Positions 46,451 through 56,710 of a DNA stretch of 64,000 nt are shown piece after piece. Source of the stretch: Rhodospirillaceae bacterium (GTDB taxonomy: Bacteria; Pseudomonadota; Alphaproteobacteria; Bin65); NCBI GenBank assembly GCA_026709535.1, contig JAPOST010000184.1:1-64000 (forward strand), read 5' to 3'. The position numbers were made by a program, and so were the translations under genes. Each line of letters starts with the position of its first letter. Position 1 is the first letter of the stretch. The notes under the pieces are model-generated. The model saw nothing but the letters and a program-made list of their open reading frames with translations. It was not told the DNA's origin and did no database searches.

Positions 46451-47622
46451 GCAACCGCGATCATCTCAAAGTCGTTTCCAAAGGAGATATCCGCCGGGTC
46501 GTGGACGATCTTGCCTTCCTGTCGCCGATCGAAGAGATCATCGAGGAAGCCCGGCGAGGCAAGATGTTCGTTCTGGTTGACGACGAGGACAGGGAAAACG
46601 AAGGAGATTTGATCATCCCGGCGGACAAGGCTACGCCGGAAGCCATCAACTTCATGGCCAAATACGGTCGCGGCCTCATTTGCCTGGCCATGACAGGCGA
46701 GCGGGCGGCGCATCTGGGCCTGCAGTTGATGCCCCAAAAGAACAACAACCGGTTTTCCACGGCCTTTACGGTATCGATCGAGGCGCGGGAGGGCGTCACG
46801 ACCGGCATCTCCGCCCACGATCGCGCAAAAACGATTGAAGTTGCAATCAACGAGGAGTCCGATGCCAGTGCGATCACCACGCCGGGCCACGTGTTTCCGC
46901 TGGTGGCGCGCGATGGCGGCGTGCTGGTCCGCACTGGCCATACCGAAGCGGCAGTCGATATTTCACGACTTGCCGGTCTGAATCCTTCAGGCGTGATCTG
47001 CGAAATCATGGATGAAGACGGCTCGATGGCCCGACTGCCGCAACTGGTGGCCTTCGCCCAGTTTCACGGTCTGAAGATCGGTGCGATCGATGATCTGATC
47101 GCTCACCGCCGTCGCTTCGACAAGCTTGTCGAGCGAGTCGAAGAAGGTGATTTCAATTCCGAGTTTGGCGGTGCGTTTCGGGCGGTCATTTATCGAAACA
47201 AGATTTCCGGCGCCGAGCATATAGCATTGGTAAAGGGCGACGTTTCCGACAATGCCCCGGTGATGATCCGAATGCACGCCCTGAACGTGTTCAGCGATCT
47301 GCTCTACGAGGCAGGCACAGGCAAATCCGGCGAACTGCAACAGGCCATGCGGATGATCGGCGATGCCGGCCGGGGCGCAATCGTCCTGATTCGCGAGCCC
47401 CTGTCGCTGACAACGTCGCGCCATTTGGGCAATCGCGAACCCTCCGGTGATGATGCCGCCGGACCTCAGGGAGAATTGCGCAATTATGGAGTCGGTGCCC
47501 AGATTCTCACTGATCTGGGCGTTCGCGACATGATCCTGCTGACCAACAGTAACCGCACGGTGATCGGCCTGGATGGGCATGACCTGTCGATCAGCGACCG
47601 CTTGCCGATCAAGACCAAATAG
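46447..47622 (+). CDS. ribBA: RibBA-type protein: DHBP synthase with degenerate GTP cyclohydrolase II domain
   Basis: A 391-residue two-domain protein. The N-terminal 3,4-dihydroxy-2-butanone-4-phosphate synthase domain is intact (DDEDRENEGDLI, GHVFPL, RTGHTEAAVD). The C-terminal GTP cyclohydrolase II-like domain (about 210-391) lacks the zinc cysteines: where active enzymes have a Cys-rich loop, this one reads VMIRMHALNVFSDLLYEAG. Only RibB activity is therefore expected, with RibA supplied by another gene. The start is TTG overlapping the ribE stop as TTGA. Such RibB-plus-decayed-RibA proteins are known in alphaproteobacteria. Confidence 0.94.
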   Translation: MSNRDHLKVVSKGDIRRVVDDLAFLSPIEEIIEEARRGKMFVLVDDEDRENEGDLIIPADKATPEAINFMAKYGRGLICLAMTGERAAHLGLQLMPQKNNNRFSTAFTVSIEAREGVTTGISAHDRAKTIEVAINEESDASAITTPGHVFPLVARDGGVLVRTGHTEAAVDISRLAGLNPSGVICEIMDEDGSMARLPQLVAFAQFHGLKIGAIDDLIAHRRRFDKLVERVEEGDFNSEFGGAFRAVIYRNKISGAEHIALVKGDVSDNAPVMIRMHALNVFSDLLYEAGTGKSGELQQAMRMIGDAGRGAIVLIREPLSLTTSRHLGNREPSGDDAAGPQGELRNYGVGAQILTDLGVRDMILLTNSNRTVIGLDGHDLSISDRLPIKTK

Positions 47623-47636
47623 GAAAGCAGGCCCGC

Positions 47637-48071
47637 ATGACATCCAGGCCGCCCCACATCCTGATCGTCGAGGCCCGCTTCTATGCGGAAATCGCTGATA
47701 TGCTGGTCGAAGGCGCTGAAGCAGCGCTTAACGAGATCGGCGCAACTTGGGAGAGAATCGAAGTCCCCGGCGCATTCGAGATCCCGGCGACCATCAGCTT
47801 CGCCCTTGATCGGTTCGACGGCTTTGTAGCGCTTGGATGCGTCATCCGGGGCGAGACGACCCACTACGACTATGTCTGTAGCGAGAGCGCCAGAGGCCTT
47901 CAGGAACTGGCGCTGCACAAACGGGCGCCAATCGGCTACGGAATTCTGACGACCGAAAATCTGGAGCAAGCTGCCGTCCGGGCCGATCCGAAACGGAAGG
48001 ACAAGGGCCGGAGCGCCGTCGTCGCCTGCCTCCAGATGATCGCAGTGAAGCGTCGCTTCACCGGTGCCTGA
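47637..48071 (+). CDS. ribH: 6,7-dimethyl-8-ribityllumazine synthase RibH
   Basis: A 144-residue lumazine synthase with ILIVEARFYAEIADML, VPGAFEIPATI, ALGCVIRGETTHYDYVC and APIGYGILTTE. It makes the substrate of RibE from the RibB and RibD products. AGGAAAG lies in front of the ATG, 14 bases after ribBA. It is followed directly by nusB. Confidence 0.97.
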   Translation: MTSRPPHILIVEARFYAEIADMLVEGAEAALNEIGATWERIEVPGAFEIPATISFALDRFDGFVALGCVIRGETTHYDYVCSESARGLQELALHKRAPIGYGILTTENLEQAAVRADPKRKDKGRSAVVACLQMIAVKRRFTGA

Positions 48072-48075
48072 ACAG

Positions 48076-48579
48076 ATGTCAACGGGTTCCCGCACTCCTC
48101 GCGTCGCCAAGGTTCGTCGACCGGACCGACGCACTCAAGCCCGCATCGCGACCGTTCAGGCGCTGTATCAGCTGGGCGCAACCAATGCGGCGCCCGACGA
48201 CATATTGGACGAATTCCGCACCCACCGCATGAGCGAAGCCGGACCGGCGGCCATCGCCGACAAGGCGCTGTTTGGCGAGGTATTCCGGGGTGCTTGCGGC
48301 AACCGATCGGTGTTGAACGACATGATCCAGGGCTCGCTGTCCGACGACTGGACGCTGGAAAGAATGGATCGTGTTCTGGTGGCGCTCCTGAACGCCGCTG
48401 CGTGGGAGCTGCTCGGACGGGCAGAAACGCCAGCTCGTGTAATCATTACCGAATATGTCGATGTCGCTCGGCTATTCTTCGACAATCGCGAGCCCGCCTT
48501 CGTCAACGGCGTACTGGATCGGTTGGCCCGAAAGATCCGACCGGACGAATTTGCGCCGGAAACTGCTCAGAAAGCGTAG
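48076..48579 (+). CDS. nusB: Transcription antitermination factor NusB
   Basis: A 167-residue NusB, an RNA-binding all-helical factor used in rRNA antitermination. Features: ARIATVQALYQL at the start of the fold, LNAAAWELL and ARVIITEYVDVARLF, ending in FVNGVLDRLARK. The N-terminal 25 residues are basic. A GTG at 48064 overlapping ribH is an alternative start. ribH-nusB-thiL is a usual order. Confidence 0.95.
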   Translation: MSTGSRTPRVAKVRRPDRRTQARIATVQALYQLGATNAAPDDILDEFRTHRMSEAGPAAIADKALFGEVFRGACGNRSVLNDMIQGSLSDDWTLERMDRVLVALLNAAAWELLGRAETPARVIITEYVDVARLFFDNREPAFVNGVLDRLARKIRPDEFAPETAQKA

Positions 48580-48588
48580 GCGCCAACA

Positions 48589-49563
48589 ATGAGTCAGTCG
48601 GGCGAATTCGATTTGATTGCCCGCTTTTTTGCACCCCTGGCCTCGGGCTACCCCGGCGCTTACGACCTGACCGACGACGCGGCGCTTCTGGACGTATCTG
48701 ACGGAAACCCTCGCGTGGTGGCGACCGACATGCTGGTTGAGGGAGTGCATTTCCTGCCAGATGATCCGGCCGACCGGATCGCACAGAAAGCGCTTCGGGT
48801 GAATCTCTCCGACATCGCGGCCATGGGTGCTGAACCGGAAGGCTACACACTGGCCATGTCTCTGTCGACGCTCTGGGACGATGCCTGGCTGGAAGCAGCT
48901 GCTGCGGGTCTGAGGGTTGATCAGGATCGCTTCGGCGTCCATCTGCTTGGAGGCGACACCGTCTCTTCCGGGGGCGTTGCCTCATTGTCGATTACTGTCA
49001 TCGGGTCGGTCCCGAACAATCAGATCCTGCGCCGGTCCGGCGCCGTGTCGGGCGATGATCTTTATGTGTCGGGGACGATTGGCGATGCCGGCCTCGGACT
49101 ACGCCTTCTGCAGGAGAATGACGATTCCGGTATCGATCCGGCGCTGCGCGCAGCAGCTATCAGCAGATACCAGCTGCCGGAACCGCGCCTGCGGCTCGGT
49201 CTGGCGCTTCGCAGTCTGGTCAATGCGTGCATTGACGTGTCCGACGGGCTGGTGGCTGACCTGACTCATCTCGCCGAGAGTTCGGACGTGGCGGCGATCC
49301 TCGATTTGGCGGCTGTTCCCTGGTCTGCAGCTGTAGAGGCTTGCGCTGACTATGCCGTTGCGAGACGGATTACGGCAGGGGACGATTACGAGCTTTTGTT
49401 TGCGGCGCCCGCGTCGCGCCGATCAGCCGTCGAAGCGGCAGCCGAAACCAGTGGAACCGTAGTGACGCGGATTGGATCCTTCGCCTCCGGTGCCGGCATC
49501 CGGATCCTGGATCCCGCGGGCGATGAAATAGAGGTGGACGATACGGGGTATCGCCACCGGTAA
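48589..49563 (+). CDS. thiL: Thiamine-monophosphate kinase ThiL
   Basis: A 324-residue ThiL that phosphorylates thiamine monophosphate to the diphosphate coenzyme. Metal- and ATP-binding segments are DLTDDAALLD, ATDMLVEGVHF, LRVNLSDIAAMGA and LGGDTVSSGG, with CIDVSDGLVADL and AGDDYELLFA further on. The length is normal. It follows nusB after nine bases. Confidence 0.95.
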   Translation: MSQSGEFDLIARFFAPLASGYPGAYDLTDDAALLDVSDGNPRVVATDMLVEGVHFLPDDPADRIAQKALRVNLSDIAAMGAEPEGYTLAMSLSTLWDDAWLEAAAAGLRVDQDRFGVHLLGGDTVSSGGVASLSITVIGSVPNNQILRRSGAVSGDDLYVSGTIGDAGLGLRLLQENDDSGIDPALRAAAISRYQLPEPRLRLGLALRSLVNACIDVSDGLVADLTHLAESSDVAAILDLAAVPWSAAVEACADYAVARRITAGDDYELLFAAPASRRSAVEAAAETSGTVVTRIGSFASGAGIRILDPAGDEIEVDDTGYRHR

Positions 49564-49853
49564 GCCCGCCGGACCTGTCTCTGTCTATCTGGTGTGGCCT
49601 GACAGCGCGCACCCGCCGCCGCAAAGTTGTCACATTGAATGGTTGACCGCTGTTAGGCATTTTTCGCCGCAACGTCGGGCTTGCCCGTCGTATGGATGCG
49701 AATTCGCAAACTGGTCGTGACCAACTTGGCGGAGAGTCCCGGTCACTCCGAATAAATGCACGTCTGAACTGCAACGGTCGCCGCCGTGCGCCATTGATAC
49801 GGTTTCGGTTCAGTCTCCTCGACGAAAAACCTTGGGAAAGGGGCAGTCGTAAA

Positions 49854-51941
49854 ATGGAATGGGTACCGTATTTTGCGCTGGTCTGCGCGTTGCTTGCGGT
49901 CGCGTATGGAGTCGTCACCAGTCGTTTGGTGCTGTCGGCAAGCGCGGGCAATGACCGGATGCAGGAGATTGCCGCCGCTGTTCAAGAGGGCGCACGCGCC
50001 TATTTGAATCGCCAGTACATGACGATTGCCATCGTGGGTGTTGTCATTGCGATCATCGTGGCCTTCCTGCTAGGCATCTGGGTAGCGATCGGCTTCGTGA
50101 TCGGCGCAATCCTGTCAGGTGCAGCTGGCTATATCGGCATGAACGTGTCGGTTCGCTCGAATGTCAGGACCGCCGAAGCCGCTCGTCAGGGATTGGCGCA
50201 AGGTCTGAAGATCGCTTTCCAGGCAGGCGCGGTCACCGGCATGCTGGTAGCTGGCTTGGCCTTGCTGGCTGTCTCGGGTTACCTGATTTTTCTCGGCCAG
50301 ATCGGCGTGGGGCAGCGTGTCCTCATTGATGCGCTGGTGGCGCTGGGCTTCGGCGCATCGCTGATTTCGATCTTCGCCCGCTTGGGCGGTGGCATCTTCA
50401 CCAAGGGCGCCGATGTCGGCGCTGACCTGGTGGGCAAGGTTGAAGCAGGCATCCCGGAAGATGATCCGCGCAACCCGGCCGTGATTGCCGATAACGTGGG
50501 CGACAACGTCGGAGATTGTGCTGGCATGGCGGCGGACTTGTTTGAAACCTATGCCGTAACGATCGTGGCCACGATGGTTCTGGCTCTGATCTTCGGCATG
50601 ACGGTTGGCGTTTTCTATCCGCTGGCGATTGGCGGCGTCTGTATCATCGCGTCGATTATCGGTAGTTATTTCGTCCGACTTGGTGCGTCAAACAACATCA
50701 TGGGGGCGCTCTACAAGGGATTTATTGCGTCGGCGATCCTGTCTCTGATCGGCATCGCCGTTATGACAGAAATGGTCGTCGGTTTCAGCGTCAGGTTTAC
50801 AGCGGGCGGCGCCAGCTTTTCCGGCTTGGATTTGTTCATCTGCGCCATCATCGGCTTGGTGGTGACCGGCCTGATCATCTGGGTTACGGAATATTACACT
50901 GGTACAGAATATCGCCCGGTGCGCTCGGTCGCCAAATCGTCTGAGACCGGTCACGGCACGAATGTGATTCAGGGCCTGGCCATATCGATGGAATCAACAG
51001 CGCTGCCGGCGATCATCATCTGTGTCGCGATCCTGGCCACATATCTGCTTGCAGGCTTGTTCGGCATTGCCATTGCCGTGACGGCGATGCTGGCGCTGGC
51101 TGGCATGGTTGTCGCACTCGACGCCTATGGTCCGGTAACCGACAACGCTGGTGGCATCGCAGAAATGGCGGAACTTGACGAAGACGTACGCAACACAACG
51201 GACGCCCTGGACGCCGTCGGCAACACCACCAAGGCGGTGACCAAGGGTTACGCCATCGGGTCTGCCGGTCTCGGTGCCTTGGTATTGTTCGCTGCCTATA
51301 CTCAGGATATCGCCTTCTTCAAGAGGACCAACGTCGAGTTCTTCCAAGACGTCACCGTCGACTTTTCGCTTTCCAATCCGTATGTCGTGGTGGGACTCAT
51401 CATTGGCGGTTTGCTGCCGTATCTGTTTGGAGCAATGGGCATGACCGCGGTGGGCCGCGCGGCTGGTTCGGTCGTGGTGGAAGTCCGACGTCAGTTCAAG
51501 GAGATCGAGGGGATCATGGACGGGTCGGGCAAACCGGAATACGGCCGCTGTGTCGACCTTCTGACCAAAGCGGCCATCAAGGAAATGATTGTCCCCTCGA
51601 TGCTGCCGGTCCTGTCCCCGATCACGTTGTTCCTGGTCATCTGGGCTGTCGGTGGCAAATCGGCAGCTCTGTCTTGCGTCGGCGCCATGCTGCTGGGGGT
51701 AATCGCGACCGGCCTGTTCGTCGCACTGTCGATGACAGCTGGCGGCGGTGCTTGGGACAACGCCAAGAAGTATATCGAAGACGGCAACCACGGCGGCAAG
51801 GGTAGTGAAGCGCACAAGGCGGCCGTGACGGGCGATACCGTCGGTGACCCCTACAAGGACACCGCCGGTCCGGCCGTAAACCCGATGATCAAGATCACGA
51901 ACATTGTCGCATTGTTGATGCTGGCGGTGTTGGCGCACTGA
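49854..51941 (+). CDS. hppA: K+-independent proton-translocating membrane pyrophosphatase
   Basis: A 695-residue membrane pyrophosphatase with about 16 helices that couples pyrophosphate hydrolysis to proton export. The catalytic [20 protein letters not shown] loop and [19 protein letters not shown] are present, as are [16 protein letters not shown] and [17 protein letters not shown]. Lys460 in GNTTKA marks the K+-independent subclass. AGGGG upstream fixes the ATG at 49854; longer frames are shadows. The 290 bases between thiL and this gene hold its promoter and nothing else recognised. Confidence 0.96.
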   Translation: MEWVPYFALVCALLAVAYGVVTSRLVLSASAGNDRMQEIAAAVQEGARAYLNRQYMTIAIVGVVIAIIVAFLLGIWVAIGFVIGAILSGAAGYIGMNVSVRSNVRTAEAARQGLAQGLKIAFQAGAVTGMLVAGLALLAVSGYLIFLGQIGVGQRVLIDALVALGFGASLISIFARLGGGIFTKGADVGADLVGKVEAGIPEDDPRNPAVIADNVGDNVGDCAGMAADLFETYAVTIVATMVLALIFGMTVGVFYPLAIGGVCIIASIIGSYFVRLGASNNIMGALYKGFIASAILSLIGIAVMTEMVVGFSVRFTAGGASFSGLDLFICAIIGLVVTGLIIWVTEYYTGTEYRPVRSVAKSSETGHGTNVIQGLAISMESTALPAIIICVAILATYLLAGLFGIAIAVTAMLALAGMVVALDAYGPVTDNAGGIAEMAELDEDVRNTTDALDAVGNTTKAVTKGYAIGSAGLGALVLFAAYTQDIAFFKRTNVEFFQDVTVDFSLSNPYVVVGLIIGGLLPYLFGAMGMTAVGRAAGSVVVEVRRQFKEIEGIMDGSGKPEYGRCVDLLTKAAIKEMIVPSMLPVLSPITLFLVIWAVGGKSAALSCVGAMLLGVIATGLFVALSMTAGGGAWDNAKKYIEDGNHGGKGSEAHKAAVTGDTVGDPYKDTAGPAVNPMIKITNIVALLMLAVLAH

Positions 51942-52004
51942 CGCCTGCGCCTTTGTTCGTATCTGAATCCCCGAAGTACGTCTTAAGGGCTTCTCAAGGA
52001 CGGT

Positions 52005-52532
52005 TCACAGACCGAAGGTATTTTGCGTGTTGCGCATCACACTGCCACGCCGGACGATCATGTCGACAAGACTGCGGAAAATGCCCGGCTCGCCGCCATC
52101 AGCCTTTGTTACCCGCGAAACGCGCGCCACTTCCCGGGCATCCTTCAAACTGTAAGTCCGGATATCCTGGACAATTTCGGCATTGTCAAATCGCAACTCG
52201 ATTACCCGATGCTGCGTGGTCGTTGGCCGGAAGAAGGCCAAGGCCTCCTCTCGCTTGCTGACATAGTACCAGGTCTTGCTGTCGAATGCTGAAACGGTCG
52301 ACGGTGATCCAAGTACCTTCCTTACTTCCGAAGCCTTGGTGACGCCCTGGCGGATCCTGATCATGTCTTCGTTTTCGGCGACATTGCCCCGGACATCCAC
52401 CCGCGGCGTACAGGCCGTCGTCGCGATCAGGGCGCCAAGGCCGACAGCCAGTGCGACGCCCCGTATCGTCCGGCCGGCGGCGCCCTGCCGTGCAGCCCTT
52501 TCTTGACTTTCACCGATGCCCATGTCTGCCAT
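52005..52532 (-). CDS. bamE: Outer-membrane assembly lipoprotein BamE (SmpA/OmlA)
   Basis: A lipoprotein of about 175 residues. The lipobox is ATTAC around residue 41 of this reading, after a long positively charged n-region. The BamE fold follows (IRQGVTKASEVRKVLGSPST, SKTWYYVSKRE). It belongs to the BAM complex that inserts outer-membrane proteins. Several Met codons at 52523-52550 make the exact start uncertain. It is divergent from the next gene. Confidence 0.9.
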   Translation of the reverse strand: MADMGIGESQERAARQGAAGRTIRGVALAVGLGALIATTACTPRVDVRGNVAENEDMIRIRQGVTKASEVRKVLGSPSTVSAFDSKTWYYVSKREEALAFFRPTTTQHRVIELRFDNAEIVQDIRTYSLKDAREVARVSRVTKADGGEPGIFRSLVDMIVRRGSVMRNTQNTFGL

Positions 52533-52690
52533 CATCATCCGATTTCGCACTATTCCGTCTTCGCAAGATGCCGCGACCTTGGATCGGTTGACGCCTTGTC
52601 AGAGCCGACTGCGGAAATATCTGTCGAGTAGCCCCAAGACCGTCAACGGAGCCTACCGCCGCAGTGCTCTTTCGATGATGCAAAAGGACG

Positions 52691-53251
52691 ATGAAACTTC
52701 TTACCCACCTGGAGGAGGCACTTGACCGAGAACGGCGCGTCGCGCGCAAGTCGGCGCGGGCCTTGTATGCAAGGATTATCGAGGCTTCTCGGAAGGAGTA
52801 CTTCTATCGCAATCGAGGTGTCCCGGACACGTTGGATGGCCGTTTCGAACTCCTGATGCTCCATACGGTTCTGGTTTGTCGGCGCTTGGCAGCCGCCGCT
52901 GAGCAGGGCATTGGCCTGTCTCAGAACGTGTTCGACGCTATGATTGATGACCTGGATGTCAACCTGCGGGAACTGGGCGTCAACGAGCCGTCGCTTGGAA
53001 TGCGGATCAAGGAAATGGCTCGGGCATTCTACGGTCGGCTTGATGCCTATGCCGCAGCGTTGGATGGCGGGCATCGGCGCGCTCTGGAGGAGGCGGTAAT
53101 CCGGAATCTGTATGGTACCGTCGAAAAGCCAGTTCCTGAAAACGTGGCTTGGGCCGCCGATTACATCGAGCGAACCGCAGCCCTTTTTCATGACCAGGAC
53201 ATGGAAGCTGCCCGGAAAGGCGCCCTGCGCTTCGCGGATCCCGCCGCGTGA
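52691..53251 (+). CDS. Ubiquinol-cytochrome c chaperone family protein (CBP3-like)
   Basis: A 186-residue protein of the ubiquinol-cytochrome c chaperone family, related to mitochondrial CBP3, which helps assemble cytochrome bc1. Family segments are YFYRNRGVPDTLDGRFELLMLH, SQNVFDAMIDDLDVNLRELG and MKEMARAFYGRLDAY (here IKEMARAFYGRLDAY). bamE, this gene, DUF177 and rpmF in this order are typical of alphaproteobacteria. Its stop overlaps the GTG of the DUF177 gene. Confidence 0.93.
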   Translation: MKLLTHLEEALDRERRVARKSARALYARIIEASRKEYFYRNRGVPDTLDGRFELLMLHTVLVCRRLAAAAEQGIGLSQNVFDAMIDDLDVNLRELGVNEPSLGMRIKEMARAFYGRLDAYAAALDGGHRRALEEAVIRNLYGTVEKPVPENVAWAADYIERTAALFHDQDMEAARKGALRFADPAA

Positions 53252-53796
53252 CAAGGGAACTCTCATGGCGGGACGCGGTGGTCGATGCCGCATCGGTTCC
53301 GGCCAACGGCTGGCATTTCAGGCTGGAAGCCGGCGAGGCGGACAGGATCGAGATTGCAAGGAGGTACGATGTTCCAGCCGTTCTGTCCTGCGCGGCGTCC
53401 TGCGTGATCCTGCCGAAAGATGGTGCTCTGGCGGAGGTTCGGATTGATCTGGGCGTCCGGCTGGAACGACGCTGCGTCGTGACTTGCGAGCCGATGGAAG
53501 AGCAGATTTTCGAGGCTTTTGAGACCACCGTCCTTGGCGCAGATACTTTTCTGACGTCCGATGAAAATGCTGGCGATGAAGATTTCGAGATTGCGCTGAA
53601 CGGCAAAATCGATCTCGCTGACTTGGTTGTCCAGCACCTTGCCGTGGCGATGACGCCGTATCCGCGGTCGGCCGATGCCGACACCCATCTTGCCGAAATC
53701 ATGCCTCAAGGAAAGGCCGCGGCAGAACTGAAAAACCCGTTCGCCGATCTGGCTGACCGGTTATACAACTCGGACAGTGATCCCAAGGCGCAGTGA
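53248..53796 (+). CDS. DUF177/YceD family protein
   Basis: A 182-residue DUF177 protein starting at a GTG that overlaps the chaperone stop (GTGA). The family's middle part (VRIDLGVRLERRCVVTCEPM) and acidic C-terminal half (DLADLVVQHLAVAMTPYPR) are visible. YceD proteins are linked to 23S rRNA and ribosome formation and usually sit next to rpmF, as here. The bacterial CxxC usual in other groups is absent, as is common in this lineage. Confidence 0.9.
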   Translation: MTRELSWRDAVVDAASVPANGWHFRLEAGEADRIEIARRYDVPAVLSCAASCVILPKDGALAEVRIDLGVRLERRCVVTCEPMEEQIFEAFETTVLGADTFLTSDENAGDEDFEIALNGKIDLADLVVQHLAVAMTPYPRSADADTHLAEIMPQGKAAAELKNPFADLADRLYNSDSDPKAQ

Positions 53797-53919
53797 TTGC
53801 CGCACAGCGCGGCCATGCGACCGTTGGTCCTTGTCGCCTGTTGCGAAAATCGCTAGGTAATTCAATCATTCGATAGCGTTCCAGCGGTTGTGGCGCGGGC
53901 ATATTGTGCGAGTAAGATC

Positions 53920-54102
53920 ATGGCTGTACCCAAAACAAAAATATCAAGGTCTCGCCGCAACATGCGACGATCGCATGATGCCCTCAAGGCGGTCAATCTT
54001 GTCGAGTGCCCGAACTGCGGTGAAATCAAACGCCCGCATCATGTCTGTGACGCTTGCGGCTATTACGATGGCCGGGAAGTGACCGAGCCGGCGGACGCTT
54101 AA
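53920..54102 (+). CDS. rpmF: 50S ribosomal protein L32
   Basis: A 60-residue L32: [21 protein letters not shown] start and the [14 protein letters not shown] motif with CxxC and a second Cys pair completed by DACGYYDGR. It is a large-subunit ribosomal protein. It lies before plsX, the standard rpmF-plsX-fabH order that links ribosome and fatty-acid synthesis. Confidence 0.97.
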   Translation: MAVPKTKISRSRRNMRRSHDALKAVNLVECPNCGEIKRPHHVCDACGYYDGREVTEPADA

Positions 54103-54198
54103 GGCATTGTCATAACGCTTGTGGTAAAGCATGGTCGCTGGCTCGGCCGTAATGCCAGCCGGGCCTGTGGTTTTGCATGAGCGGAAACGGGCAAGACA

Positions 54199-55281
54199 TT
54201 GGGTAATCGGGTCCTTATAGCGCTGGATGCCATGGGAGGCGATAACGCTCCCAAGAGCGTGCTGCGCGGCGCCACGATTGCCAAACGCCGGTACCCTGAT
54301 CTCGAGTATCTGATCTTCGGGGACGAATCGCGTTTGGGACCGCTAATGAAGCGTATGATCCGGTTGCGCAAGGCCTGCACCATCATCCACACGCCGGACA
54401 TCGTATCGCCGAAAGAGAAGGCTGCCACCGCGCTGCGTAACGGTCGCAACTCCAGCATGCGCAAGGCGATTGACGCGGTTCGCGACGAGGAGGCCGCCGG
54501 CGTGGTGTCTGCCGGCAACACCGGCGCTCTGATGGCGATGTCGAAGTTCGTGCTGAAGACCGTGCCCGGGATCGACCGGCCAGCCATGGCATCGTTCTTT
54601 CCGACATTCAAGGGCGAGACCGCGATGCTTGATCTGGGCGCCAATATCGAGTGTACCGCCCGACATCTGGTCCAGTTCGCCATCATGGGTGAGATGTTCT
54701 CGCGCACAGTTCTCGGCTCCCTCTGTCCCACGGTCGGATTGCTTAATGTCGGCTCGGAGGAGATGAAGGGGCATGACGAACTGCGCGACGCGCATGCGAT
54801 CCTGAAGGAAAGCGCGATCGCCTATCGCGGCTTCATCGAGGGCGACGACATCGCGGCGGGAACCGTCGACGTGGTGGTGGCCGACGGATTCAGCGGCAAC
54901 GTAGCTCTCAAGTCCGCGGAGGGCACGGCAAAGCTGATCAATGAGTTCGTTCGCCAGACCTTCAAGAGTTCGCTGCTCGCAGCCATCGGCTATCTGTTTG
55001 CCAGAAGTGCGTTGATGAAACTGCGGTCTCGGGTCGATCCGCGACGCTACAACGGCGCCACGTTCCTAGGCTTGAACGGCATTGTTGTCAAAAGCCACGG
55101 AGGATCGGATGCTTTGGGCTTCGCGACTGCTATCGGAGTTGCCCGCGACATGATCAGCAACGGATTTATTGACAAGATGGCCAAGGAATTCAAAACGCCG
55201 AGGGCGCTCGAACAGCACGATGTCGACGACATCGGAGAAGTCGTGTCGATTAAAGAGACGAATACAGTGTCGACAACATGA
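54199..55281 (+). CDS. plsX: Phosphate acyltransferase PlsX
   Basis: A 360-residue PlsX that makes acyl-phosphate from acyl-ACP for phospholipid synthesis. Diagnostic segments are [47 protein letters not shown] and HGGSDALGF. The start is a TTG with AAACGGG upstream; no ATG is in a suitable place. Its stop overlaps the fabH start (ATGA). Confidence 0.96.
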   Translation: MGNRVLIALDAMGGDNAPKSVLRGATIAKRRYPDLEYLIFGDESRLGPLMKRMIRLRKACTIIHTPDIVSPKEKAATALRNGRNSSMRKAIDAVRDEEAAGVVSAGNTGALMAMSKFVLKTVPGIDRPAMASFFPTFKGETAMLDLGANIECTARHLVQFAIMGEMFSRTVLGSLCPTVGLLNVGSEEMKGHDELRDAHAILKESAIAYRGFIEGDDIAAGTVDVVVADGFSGNVALKSAEGTAKLINEFVRQTFKSSLLAAIGYLFARSALMKLRSRVDPRRYNGATFLGLNGIVVKSHGGSDALGFATAIGVARDMISNGFIDKMAKEFKTPRALEQHDVDDIGEVVSIKETNTVSTT

Positions 55282-56255
55282 AAGTAGGTTGGAACGCCAT
55301 CGTAACCGGCATTGGCGCTTACTTGCCGGACAAGGTGCTGTCAAACGCAGCACTTGAGATCAAGATCGAGACCTCTGATGCGTGGATTCAAGCGCGCACA
55401 GGGATAAAGCAGAGACATTTGGCGGCTGATGGGGAACTGACGTCCGATCTTGCCCTTGCTGCATCACGCAATGCACTGGCGGACGCCGGTGTTAGCGGTA
55501 AAGACTTGGATTTGATTGTTTTGGCCACAACAACGCCGGATTCGACGTTCCCTGCGACGGCGACAAAGGTCCAGGCAGCACTTGGCATGACCCAAGGGGC
55601 CGCCTTCGATGTTCAGGCCGTGTGCGCTGGATTCATTTACGCTCTCAGCGTGGCGACGAATGCCATCACCACGGGTCAGACTCAAAAAGCGCTCGTTATC
55701 GGGGCAGAAACCTTTACCCGTCTCCTGGACTGGAGCGACAGGTCAACGTGCGTGCTGTTCGGCGATGGCGCGGGTGCCATGGTTCTTGAGAATAATGCGA
55801 TCAACAGCGCCGAAAGATCAGGCGTTCTCTCCAGCCATCTTCATTCCGATGGTCGATTTCATGACCTCCTATATGTCGATGGCGGCCCGTCGTCAACCGG
55901 CACGACGGGTCATGTGCGTATGCAAGGCCCGGAGGTATTCAAGCATGCAGTAAACAAGCTTTCCGAGGCCGTGTTGGAAGCTCTGGATGCGAACGACCTT
56001 GATATCAAGGACGTTGACTGGTTCGTGCCGCATCAGGCCAACAAGAGAATAATTGACCGTACAGCCGACAAACTGGGCATCGATCCAGCCAAGGTGATTG
56101 TGACAGTCGATCAACATGCCAATACCTCGGCGGCTTCCATTCCCCTGGCCCTGCATCAAGGTGTAGAGGACGGCAGGATCAAGAAGGGAGACCTTGTCGT
56201 TCTGGAAGCAATCGGCGGCGGCCTGTCGTGGGGGGCTAGCGTCATTCGCTGGTAG
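55278..56255 (+). CDS. fabH: Beta-ketoacyl-ACP synthase III FabH
   Basis: A 325-residue FabH that starts fatty-acid chains from acetyl-CoA and malonyl-ACP. The catalytic triad is visible: Cys in [14 protein letters not shown], His in [11 protein letters not shown] and Asn in [21 protein letters not shown]-like GIKQRHLA near residue 36 is normal. It overlaps plsX by four bases. Confidence 0.97.
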   Translation: MKVGWNAIVTGIGAYLPDKVLSNAALEIKIETSDAWIQARTGIKQRHLAADGELTSDLALAASRNALADAGVSGKDLDLIVLATTTPDSTFPATATKVQAALGMTQGAAFDVQAVCAGFIYALSVATNAITTGQTQKALVIGAETFTRLLDWSDRSTCVLFGDGAGAMVLENNAINSAERSGVLSSHLHSDGRFHDLLYVDGGPSSTGTTGHVRMQGPEVFKHAVNKLSEAVLEALDANDLDIKDVDWFVPHQANKRIIDRTADKLGIDPAKVIVTVDQHANTSAASIPLALHQGVEDGRIKKGDLVVLEAIGGGLSWGASVIRW

Positions 56256-56341
56256 TAACGACAGAAGAAAATTCACATCAGGATTTTATTGACGCTACAA
56301 TGGCTTGCTGGCTAAATCTGTTTCCCGATGGGGAGATGTCC

Positions 56342-56686
56342 ATGCCTGCTAACACGATAACTCGGGCCGACCTTTGCGAAGCGATCTACGAAGAAATCGG
56401 CCTGTCGCGTAACGATTCAGCCAAGCTCGTCGAATCCGTTCTTGCGGAAATCTGCGACGCGCTGGTTGGTGGCGAAAATGTGAAGATTTCTTCATTCGGC
56501 AGTTTGATGCTGCGTAGCAAGGGCGAACGAACCGGCCGCAACCCGAAGACGGGCGAAGCAGTGCCGATTTCGCCGCGGCGAGTGCTTGTCTTTCGGCCGT
56601 CGAACATACTCAAGGATCGCCTGAACCAGCCGGACGCCAGCCCAGCCGAACCTCGGCCCAGCCGAACCTCGTATTCGCCGGGTTGA
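56342..56686 (+). CDS. ihfA: Integration host factor alpha subunit
   Basis: A 114-residue HU/IHF-family DNA-bending protein. [19 protein letters not shown] and [26 protein letters not shown] with the [11 protein letters not shown] end identify IhfA. GGGGAG six bases upstream supports the ATG at 56342. The C-terminal tail of about 15 residues is Pro/Ser-rich. fabH-ihfA-merR is the usual order in alphaproteobacteria. Confidence 0.96.
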   Translation: MPANTITRADLCEAIYEEIGLSRNDSAKLVESVLAEICDALVGGENVKISSFGSLMLRSKGERTGRNPKTGEAVPISPRRVLVFRPSNILKDRLNQPDASPAEPRPSRTSYSPG

Positions 56687-56710
56687 CGCGAATGGCCAGA
56701 CGGAGAAACC

